From contig JBAJFG010000111.1 in assembly GCA_037903475.1 (NCBI GenBank), forward strand, positions 1,240,001 to 1,304,000: a stretch of DNA of 64,000 bases. Reading direction: 5' to 3'. The DNA comes from Ancylostoma caninum (lineage: Eukaryota; Nematoda; Chromadorea; Rhabditida; Ancylostomatidae). The notes below the pieces were generated by a model. The model saw only the letters and a list, made by a program, of their open reading frames with translations, did not search any database and had not been told where the DNA came from. A program made the position numbers and the translations under genes. Positions 56,284 through 64,000 of this stretch are shown here, one piece after another. The stretch's first letter is position 1. Each line of letters begins with the position of its first letter.

Positions 56284-57868
56284 AGTACCCAAAACTAATT
56301 TGCATACCATTTTTGTTGTTTTTCATTTTTTTTTCTCTGACATCCTGGTAGGGTTCCTTGAAAATAACACCTCAGAGAGCAATGAGCTCTGGTGGCACTG
56401 CCCTTAGCGCGAACAGATCCACACTCTGCTCGGTGTTATAGTAAACAAATGCAAAACAAAACAAAAGCAAATTTTTTTCTTTTTCTTTGGTTATTCTTTC
56501 CTAAATATGTGGGACTATCTTCGGTATATCGTTAAATGAACGTATGAGATAGTGGAATAAAATAAAAATAATGTTAAGCCAATAAAGGACTAGACATTTT
56601 TCTTAAACTGGTAGCCATCATTTCTACACATGTATGGATTTGCGTTCACCTTTTGGGTTTTTTGGAGACGAACACGCTTCTCAATCTCGATCCTGGATGC
56701 AGGGAACTACATATTCCTGGTCTCAAATCAACGCCATTCTCACCCTTCAAAAGTCAGCAAGAAAAAATTGTTAGGCGGCAGCTTTTGTTGAAACAAATAC
56801 GTGAAGGGGCAGACTTAATCTAAATTGTCTACTAAGGGAAAGCTGAATTTCGCTATGGAGACGCTGTTCGCACCCTTTCCTATAACATCAACCATTCCAT
56901 ACATCATGTTTACCCATAGTTGTTTCCCTGAACTTTTCGAACTGCTTTCATCTCAGTGTTATTTACAACATACATTTTGACCCAACAGATTTAGCATCAC
57001 GCTTCATCAGCAAGGAGCTGTTAGACTCTCACGTGTTGTTTTTGCGAGCTTGTGTTCATAATGTGAGACACAAGGAAAACAAACAAACAGCACATCAGAA
57101 TGGAAGAGGATACCTTTGAGAAAACTATGGATCAGGTGACCCGTCGTGGTTGACGTGCTCACTTTTCTACTACCATGTATTTTTGTTTCATCTCCTCCGA
57201 ATCACTTAATGAAGGATCACTGGGCGAAATGTTCGAGGACTATTCGTCGATCCTAAATGAGAAAGTTTTGTTTGTTCTGTCTCACAAAAAAACAGTATAA
57301 ATAGCAAACTTTGGGTGGAGACATCTTAATAGCAGCTTATTTCTAATGCATATTAGGTCTGGGTCCTTGGAGAGCGAGTAGAGATGAAGAGGTGGGAGCT
57401 GTTTTCGAAAATTTTCAAGAATTTGATGATTTTGCCCGCAAACAATGATTCAAACCAACCAACGGGTGGTGATGGTCTGGGTCAGGGTCAGGGTCTGAAC
57501 TGGCAGATGATAATGGACATAGCTTACAAGGTGAAATCTCATATCAGTTGTAAGTTTTAACGTACCCGCTATGATGTACCTTGTAAGCTTCTGTAAGAAA
57601 ATGTATAAAACTGTGCAGTAGTGAAACATTCAGTGATGATAGACGCGACATGCGCTCAGTTTTTTGGCGGTATCCGGCAGGGTTCGTGCTTTTTTCGGGC
57701 ACGGCTCACTTAGGCGGTGTCAGTGGACTTGCTGGATGAGATCACGAATCAAGTGCTTAGCCCAGGAGAGGCTGAATTCCTTGAAAGAACCGCGACATAA
57801 CTAACTACCTAATAACTCGATCCGGTTTTGCATGTTTGACTTCGCGGAATCGTGTCCTCTTTTTTCAG
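56284..57868. other. No supported gene
   Basis: AT-rich; a short GGGTCA tandem at 57478-57495. No exon with splice support. Confidence 0.35.
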
Positions 57869-58039
57869 CGTATGACGGAGTTGTTCAAGCTGCAATGTAA
57901 ATATACAACCACTAAAGTGCAACATTCACCTGTTCCCCGGAGGCAGTGCGAGAAATTTGCACCTCACGCCAAATGCTTTGCTGGAGGCTCGACTCCACGT
58001 CATGCGCTGCTATCTGACTTCTTCTTCTCATGCATTTGA
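57869..58039 (+). CDS. Candidate terminal exon, basic Cys-containing C-terminus
   Basis: A very good acceptor (CCTCTTTTTTCAG) leads into 56 open codons to TGA: RMTELFKLQCKYTTTKVQHS, PRRQCEKFAPHAKCF, then a hydrophobic end. Codons are coding-like. No upstream partner or family was identified; the minus strand is also partly open here. Confidence 0.33.
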   Translation, partial: RMTELFKLQCKYTTTKVQHSPVPRRQCEKFAPHAKCFAGGSTPRHALLSDFFFSCI

Positions 58040-58484
58040 TGGGTCTTGTCTGGCGGTCGTCGGTGAGAGTGCCAGGATCCGGTCAATTTATGGCCGGATA
58101 GTCTTAATCAAGCTCATATTGCTATCCATACATTCTGCCTGACGTCGCTCACGAAGAACATTTCCAATTAGCACAGCGCATCTCTAGGAAGTCGAAGAAG
58201 AGCGTATTGCAGACAGCGCTGAATACATATAATCATGTTTTTGCCGGACATCGCTTCCTTTTTGTGCAGCCCTGAATTTTCAGCCTCTGCTATCGGCCTG
58301 TACTGATTGCTGTCCGAATCTATATAGATGTCCTTTGCAGCGCCATCTGCGTAAACATCGCCCTTATGAGCTGTGATAATTCAACATGGCAACTCGCTCG
58401 AAATCACACTTTCTGGGGATGTTAGCTGATGAAAACAACTCATCCTAACATACCAGCAAGTATATTCAGGATCGATAATACAGT

Positions 58485-59072
58485 AGATACAATACCGCAC
58501 ATAATTTTTTGCGAAAAAACGGGTGGCGACGGATTAATCTGCAACAAACAGTCGCAGTACTGTAACTCCTTTGAAAATGAAGCATTTCTAAATCTGAGCA
58601 CGGTTTCGGATTCCTCATCGAATTTGGAATTGAACAGTATCTGAAGTTACTTGAACTTTGACTTCAGAACATTTGTCTTTTTTTTTCAAAAATTTGAAAA
58701 TTTTTCAAAATTTCAGCAATCAAGTCAAAATCTGAAAAAAACGTTAAAAAGCGAGAGAATATTTGAGGAATGAGGCTTCTGAACATGATCATGGGATTTT
58801 GCTCAATTCTCGGTTTTTAACGATTTTCAGATTTTGAGCCGATTGCTGAAATTTTGAAAAGTTTTCAAATTTTTGAAAAAGTAAATGTTTTGATGTTAAA
58901 GTTCAAGTAGTTTTGTATACTGTTCAATTCTAATTTCGATGAGGGATCCGAAAACGTGCTCAGATTTGGGAAAGTTTCATTTTGAAAGAAGTTACGGTTT
59001 GTTAGCGACTAATCCGTCGCCACCCTTTTTTTTGGGAAAAACTATGGGCGGTATTGTATGTTCGATGTCGAA
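58485..59072. repeat. Long foldback repeat, about 260-bp arms
   Basis: The two halves are inverted copies at roughly 80% identity: ACAATACCGC, GGGTGGCGACGGATTA, AAATCTGAGCACG, GAATTGAACAGTAT and AAAATTTCAGCAATC recur in reverse on the right. The loop is about 45 bp. Likely an old foldback transposon; no clear target duplication. Confidence 0.8.
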
Positions 59073-59189
59073 ATTTCGATCTCGATTGAGTTGAAATCTC
59101 CGATTTCCGAGAAAGGGGCAGAAATATTGCCTTTGTAGATTGCTAACAAGGAGTTTAGAGCTTTCTCTTTTCTCAGTGTTCAAACTTTT

Positions 59190-59483
59190 TGGATCGGGTT
59201 GTTATACCTTCATTGATTAAGTCATTTGATTTTTATCCGGTCCTAAGTATACAAGCAAGCTTGTCCAAAATCTCATACAAATTTGCGGAACGAACGCATC
59301 AGAAAACCGGAAGAGCAGCGAATGACCTGCGGTTCTTCCCGTCTGCTGCTGTTTTTCCGGTTCCTTGCAGTGGTTTCTTCCGGTTTTCCGCCGCGGTTCT
59401 TCCGATTTTCTTCTGCGCTCCTCTTGACCCATGCTCTACACAAGTCTATTCTGCTGCTGTCCTTCCGACAGTTTGTCTGCGAG
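59190..59483. repeat. Fragments of two MITE families
   Basis: 59236-59262 carries the right end CCGGTCCTAAGTATAC of the TTAGGACCGAA family. 59446-59483 carries TTCTGCTGCTGTCCTTCC, then GTTTGTCTG, the right end of the 16553-16741 family. Between them lies a GGTTCTTCC-rich stretch open on both strands. Confidence 0.6.
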
Positions 59484-59801
59484 CAGATCGAGGATGGCCT
59501 AAGCCTAGAAACGTAGAGTTCCCTGTAGGATTTCGGCCATAAAAAACAACTACCTTCACCTTTTTGTTTTTATTCGTCTCTGCTGAATCCAACGAGAGTT
59601 TTTTTTCGCAAGTAGTCTCCTGTGGAATTTACGACGCTTGAGTTTTCGTGAACTAAATTGCCGAAGTTACCTTTACGTTCACTGCAGCTCAAGCTCTCCA
59701 TGGAATAGACGATGAAATTATGCAGTGTTACGTTGATTCAATATGCAATCACCTGACGACCTATTGACGAAAATCCAGGTGTTCACAGATTCAACTGCAA
59801 T

Positions 59802-59811
59802 CACTTTCCAG
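59802..59811 (+). promoter_or_regulatory. Probable 5' (trans-)splice acceptor
   Basis: CACTTTCCAG ends 43 nt before the ATG at 59855. Nematode mRNAs commonly receive a spliced leader at such a site just upstream of the start codon; a normal 5' UTR intron is the alternative. Confidence 0.4.
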
Positions 59812-59854
59812 GTGTTTAAAGCGGCAGAATAAACCCCTCACGCAAACCATTGTT

Positions 59855-60443
59855 ATGGTGGAACTCCGAGGTGAATATGCGAACTCGCCTATAGCATTTT
59901 TCGTGTTTTTCTTCTCCATAATTGCATCTGTGATTGCTCAAGCCGGGAAAGGGTCGCAAATTAAACATGCCTCAAGCAATTGTTTTGCAGCAGTGAATGT
60001 TAGGTTTTATGGAGAGAAAGTGAATGTATTCTAGACAAACTTTATTATTCCTGAAAATTCCCACGATCCAGCAAACGCCACAGAAACGGATTATTTCTTT
60101 GTTTGGGAAACGGTATATTCTTTGGCTGATTTCAAATTATCATTTTTCATCCATCTTTTTTCCTCAAAATTCACATGGAATAGCTAAGCACCTAGTTATA
60201 AAACAAGAATCCAGAGATTTCTACTTTTGAAACAGTGTCAAAGAAATGTTCAATTATGATGATTTTATAATCATAGTGAGAATTTGCCAAAACTTTCGCA
60301 AGATCCCTGAGGACAAGAATTTTCAGGAGCTATTGCGCGTCCCCTACGAGACAAAAGCTGAGCCCTTGTGCATAAATCGGCGACTCGGACAACCCCGCGC
60401 TAAACGCAGGGCATTTCCGAATTGTCACTACAACGCGTCGTAA
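59855..60443 (+). CDS. Small secreted (neuropeptide-like) precursor, two exons
   Basis: Exon 1 (59855-59992, donor GTGAAT; or to 59998, donor GTTAGG, same phase) encodes MVELRGEYANS, then a hydrophobic core PIAFFVFFFSIIASVIAQA: a signal peptide with likely cleavage after AQA. Exon 2 (60327-60443) follows an acceptor GAATTTTCAG in matching phase 0 and encodes ELLRVPYETKAEPLC, INRRLGQPRAKRRAFPNC and HYNAS, then TAA. RR and KRR are typical prohormone-convertase sites; processing would release a C-terminal AFPNCHYNAS with one Cys. The whole is 84 residues; the intron is 334 bp. An upstream acceptor 43 nt from the ATG supports the start. An alternative acceptor at 60278 would lengthen exon 2. Architecture fits a peptide hormone; I cannot assign a named family. 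Confidence 0.5.
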
Positions 60444-61029
60444 TGACACGCGCCAACGATATATAGATGTGATGTCAATATGGTCCATATTGACATATGT
60501 TTGTTTAAATTCAACAAATGACCTATATGTTTCTTATCATATAATGAATACTCGCATTTTTCTCTACACACTTTCATGCTCGAAAACTCAGCAATTTCCC
60601 CTCGTCCGTCATTTCTCTACTTCGCCAAACTAGTTCCAAGCTTCTGAGAACATTACAGGATCCATTTCGCAATTCCTCTATCCTGGCTTTGTTATTAGTG
60701 CAGTATTATTGCGCAATAACAAAGCCATTATGATGGGTATCCTCTCTAGAGGTCAGTATTGAAGCCAGAAAAATATTATTTCTTGTCATCCGGAAATTTT
60801 TAGATGTTTCGAGGGCCTCATACTCCTAGTAATTTTTCGGTTCTTGCGTGAATCAAATTGCATTCCTGCTGACTGAGTAGTGAATGAATATTTTTAAAAA
60901 ATTGCAAATTATTAGTGACGCACCAACTCGGAAAGATTCTAGAAGGAAATAAACCAGTGAAACATTAAACAGGCCAGGTTCAAAACGAAGAAGCAAAGCT
61001 AGGCAGGACAGCCACAGGCCTTGACCCTC
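60444..61029. other. No gene; hairpins at 60469-60505 and 60684-60727
   Basis: 60684-60727 is a 44-bp inverted repeat with perfect 13-bp arms TGGCTTTGTTATT. At about 60476-60500 TGTCAATATGG and CCATATTGACA form a second hairpin. Confidence 0.6.
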
Positions 61030-61290
61030 TATACGTTTTCAGGATTGTTGATGCTGTGTTAACCGAATAATTTACTAGATATAGTCGATGTTCGAATACT
61101 TGATTTCAACTAAGCTAAAAATTGGGATATTGAGGAACGGGAGGGCTTTACATCCCCGGAAGATAATAAAGAGGAGTAGCAGAGCTTTCGTTTTGGGTGT
61201 TCGACCCTTCGAACATGCTCCTGAATTACTTACTGAATTAGCCAAATTTATTCGAGTTTTATTATACTACAATACTATAGTCAGTAATCA
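61030..61290. mobile_element. MITE, TTAGGACCGAA-related, copy with TACTACAATACT end
   Basis: The left part TCGATGTTCGAATACTTGAT and right part CTCCTGAATTACTTACTGAA match the 63745-63970 copy. The terminus is an ACTACAATACTATAG type rather than GGTCCTAAG, defining a subfamily. Confidence 0.55.
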
Positions 61291-61398
61291 GAACGAGTCC
61301 GAATCACCTGAATCATCTGAATTTAGCATTAGTGTGATTGAATGTACTTGGCTGAGTACCATCCTCCAATCACCCCTCCATAATTACGTGCCGAGCAC

Positions 61399-61657
61399 TC
61401 AGTGTGGCAAAACATAATGGAGAAGGCGCGGTGGACATCGCCGCGCTGGACTTGGCCCGGCCAGGATTGCCCGGCGTTTCTTGCACCGCAACGACCTGAC
61501 TCCCACAGCTATTCAATTCCATATGTCCGCTTGCTCGTTAATGCAAGCAATCACCACCTTGGGTTACCTTGAACGGCACGCTTCCCGCTGCACATCGTCC
61601 ATAACAACGAATTGAAGCGTGCAGTACGTGTCAGGCGCTGTCCCGTCCCGGCATCGA
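61399..61657 (-). CDS. Two-exon 3' end, unidentified gene
   Basis: Exon 61568-61657 (acceptor GTAGTTAG, donor GTAACC) encodes CRDGTAPDTYCTLQFVVMDD, then VQREACRS. A 72-bp intron leads to exon 61399-61495 (acceptor GGGAGTCAG), which continues in phase with SLRCKKRRAILAGPSP and ends at TGA. GC-rich codons throughout, in contrast to the AT-rich flanks. The phase match and intron size support it, but the first acceptor is not T-rich and no homology was recognised. Confidence 0.33.
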
Positions 61658-62722
61658 CTAACTACTCTAACATATTCATGGTGCAGAAGCTAAGTCATGC
61701 ATGCGAATGTCTGTAATTCATTGGCCATTCATGAGCCCACGACGAAGTTGAATTTCTCGTAAATCCGTGTTTCGCTGTTCGCTGTACGTACGAGTTGACG
61801 ATTATGCGCATTTGCAAAATTCGTGCAATCTCCGTGCTGCATCCAGAATAGTGCAAACCACTGCATTCGTCGCCATCGTCTGTGGGCTATATGTTCTTTA
61901 ATGCTCGGCCTGTTGCATTTATCATTGATTACTGTGGAATCGACATTTCCTGCTAGTATCGCTATAGCATTTGTAGTTCCTTGTGATTTATTAGTGGGCC
62001 ACAATCCTGCACTAATAATTAGTGCAACGTTGATAAACGTGACATAATACTTCCTTGTTCACCACCCCCCCCCCCGTTTATTTACAGCATGAGCTTTTCA
62101 TTACTCCAGATATTTCATCCTTTCCATAGAGCTATTAGATGCAGTGAACATGCATTTTTTCAAACCCTGATTTGTACGATGGTGATTACAGCAGGAGCGG
62201 AGCGGCCGCGTCGCGTGCTTCCCGTCTCACGAAAAACGCACAGGCATTCAGGCATCAACGCTCACTATGGCTACTGCACATAGCTTCAAAAAAAGCTTTG
62301 ATCATTTAATGTTGCAAGCACGCTTTTTTGGAAGATGAGAAAAAAGTTTTTTTTAACGCTGAATCTCATATCAGATTAACCTATCCTCTGAAAATTCCTT
62401 ATGATAAAATAGATTTTTCCTGGAATTACACCGATGAAAATCAGTAAACATGACCTAATAAAGAACTAAAGGGTTATCTTCTTTTTTCATAGCGTAATGG
62501 ATCAAGTAACTAGTAATAATTGAAATTTCATTGATATGTAATAAAAGACAACTGCTGAGCCACCATCTGTCACCAAGCTTTTTATAAAGACACTTTTTCC
62601 CAGAATATCATTAAAATGAAGGCCTTAATAACAGTGAATTGTAGGTGAACAGATTCATAATAAAGTGCATGCAGCGTGGACTACAATGTTTTTGAAAGCA
62701 CTACAATCAAGACATTACTTAC
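61658..62722. other. No firm gene; both strands open at 61729-62047
   Basis: On plus a membrane-like frame (LWAICSLMLGLLHLSLITV), on minus a coding-like frame of about 90 codons (HRRWRRMQWFALFWMQHGD). Neither has two splice sites. A C-run is at 62065-62075. Confidence 0.3.
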
Positions 62723-62751
62723 TTGACTATCAGACTGTGAACTGTAAGCTG
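62723..62751 (-). CDS. Possible 29-bp micro-exon
   Basis: Bracketed on minus by a near-perfect acceptor (TTTTTTCAG) and a perfect donor (GTAAGT). The 29 bp are open in frame 1 (QLTVHSLIV). It stands alone, with no identified partners. Confidence 0.25.
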
Positions 62752-63744
62752 CTGAAAAAATTTGCTCACCCTTTCCGTGTGAATAACATCATGGCTTCTT
62801 TTCAAAACATCTCATTTTCCTAGAATTCTCCGTCTAGATTGGTGAAAATGAAGGGAATCTAATGTGAAGTGTCAGGTAGAGAGTTTTTTCTCTTGCCCTC
62901 GTGCCTCAATGATCCTGAAACCTCATCGGCACTGCGTTTCATCAGGGTCGAGTGCGTTTCAATGCCGTCTTCATTTCCCTACGGAATAAATGAGCGCTCC
63001 ATGCACGTCTCCAGCCACTACACTAGCAATTCATTAAGTTCAACGCATTCGAAGCGAGTATATTGCACTTACCAATTCAAGGAATATACTGTGCTAATTG
63101 AAACACGTGCGGGGTTGAATAGAATTACGAGTTCTGTGGAATGCAAATGTTAGCGGTTTTCCTGCGACGGTTTTTGGAATTTTCGATCTTTGAGTTTCTT
63201 GCAAAAATTTGCTGAAGCGCAGAAAGTCGGAATCTGCAAGTGCAGAAGCATAAGAAAGTGACGCTAGTGGGTTCTCGAAGCTCTGGGTGTTGAAGGATTC
63301 CTGGAAGTATGTAAGTGGCTCGAAGGGCACTGAAAAGAAATCCAAGCTTCCTTTGCTCTGGCATCCTACCGTATAAGGCTAATTTCTCGCAGTTTTCATT
63401 TGACAACTATTCGAACATGTTCGAGCGCTTCCACCTGAATGGCTGAATGTTGAAGCGGCATGTGTTATGAGCATGTTTTGTGTTCCAGTGCCTTGCATTC
63501 TAGCTATGTGTTGAATATTAAAGCACCTTGCATGTTGGCAACCACCCCTCTCCCATCCCTAATTATCTCCTCCACCACTAACTGCGCTCGTAACGGCTAA
63601 CTCACTTATGTATTGCTTCACTACCCTCCCAATCCCCAGACGTCTCCGATGGGCAGAGATTAGCGGCGTTTCCTAACGGCATCATCTGAGTTCTTACGCT
63701 GATGTGTTTCCTTGACAATTCACATCGATGGAATCATGCCTATC
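62752..63744. other. No supported gene
   Basis: Frames at 62869-63153 (plus) and 63094-63406 (minus) overlap and lack splice support. Confidence 0.35.
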
Positions 63745-63970
63745 AGTGTATTGACCAAGTAATGTATTAGGTATGCTCGACATTCGAATGTTCGATTTCG
63801 AGTAGGCCAAAAATTGGAATGTTGAGGAAAAGGAGAGCCGTACAGGCTTTGAGGGTAGAAAAATGCGGTTTTATTCCTGGGATATCCTATTTTTCGGACG
63901 TACGTACTCCTGAATTATTCAATAAACTAAATGAGTTTCTTCGATTTTTATTTGGACAGTACTACAATGC
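63745..63970. mobile_element. MITE, TTAGGACCGAA-related copy
   Basis: Shares ATTCGAATGTTCGATTTCGA, GGATATCCTATTTTTCGGACG-type and CTGAATTATTCAATAAAC blocks with the 4895 and 61030 copies, ending CAGTACTACAATG. Confidence 0.6.
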
Positions 63971-64000
63971 CTATGCCTACCTTCTACTTTTGACGATGCT

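Noticed and set aside
59855..60443. Naming the peptide gene an allatostatin-C orthologue
   Set aside because: Only one Cys remains in the predicted terminal peptide and I cannot compare with nematode sequences here.
61568..61657. C2-domain assignment for DGTAPDTYCTLQ
   Set aside because: The resemblance to the C2 DPY strand is superficial; DPY itself is absent and the following exon does not continue a C2 fold.
1..64000. Bacterial or viral gene cluster
   Set aside because: No tandem long genes, no Shine-Dalgarno-linked ORFs, and the recognisable genes are split by introns.

Overview
The window is nuclear DNA from a eukaryote, most probably a clade V (strongylid-type) nematode. This rests on four things seen in the sequence: short exons with 50-300 bp introns and T-rich TTTCAG acceptors; two gene families in nematode-like form (Methyltransf_22 and UDP-glycosyltransferase); a short array of TTAGGC, the nematode telomere hexamer; and a high load of small inverted-repeat transposons of Tc1/mariner, hAT, Mutator, Harbinger and TTAA types. 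There is no bacterial gene organisation. Most long open frames are chance or repeat-derived.

Layout. 0-8 kb is AT-rich with scattered repeat copies and a few weak exon candidates, one running off the left edge on the minus strand. At 8.2-10.3 kb a GC-rich island is followed by a 463-bp foldback flanked by TTAA, a 122-bp Mutator-like element and a palindromic repeat. At 11.8-12.8 kb two gene starts face away from each other. 13-25 kb holds MITEs, GC-rich islands and isolated candidate exons. At 25.3-26.2 kb a 19-bp minisatellite and a (CA)n tract give long open frames on both strands. 26-45 kb is mostly non-coding, with a two-exon gene end at 32.8-33.2 kb, a strong unidentified exon at 37.3-37.5 kb, a dead mariner at 43.2-43.7 kb and several foldbacks.

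45.9-50.3 kb is the best-supported gene region. A Methyltransf_22-type methyltransferase gene lies on the minus strand, with four exons in consistent phase. Just upstream, also on the minus strand, is a UDP-glucuronosyl/glucosyltransferase-like gene that has lost its WxPQ block and looks degenerate. 55.1-56.3 kb is a 1.2-kb terminal-inverted-repeat element carrying tRNA-derived SINE pieces. At 59.8-60.4 kb a two-exon gene on the plus strand appears to encode an 84-residue secreted peptide precursor: signal peptide, basic cleavage sites and a short Cys-containing C-terminal peptide. The right end has one more GC-rich two-exon candidate and MITE copies.

How the parts relate. Nothing suggests an operon or a multi-gene system. 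The window reads as a gene-poor, transposon-rich interval in which MITEs sit inside or beside introns, for example 14 bp from the last splice acceptor of the methyltransferase gene. Gene calls here come from exon structure and phase read by eye; apart from the methyltransferase, the UGT and the mariner, no product is identified.
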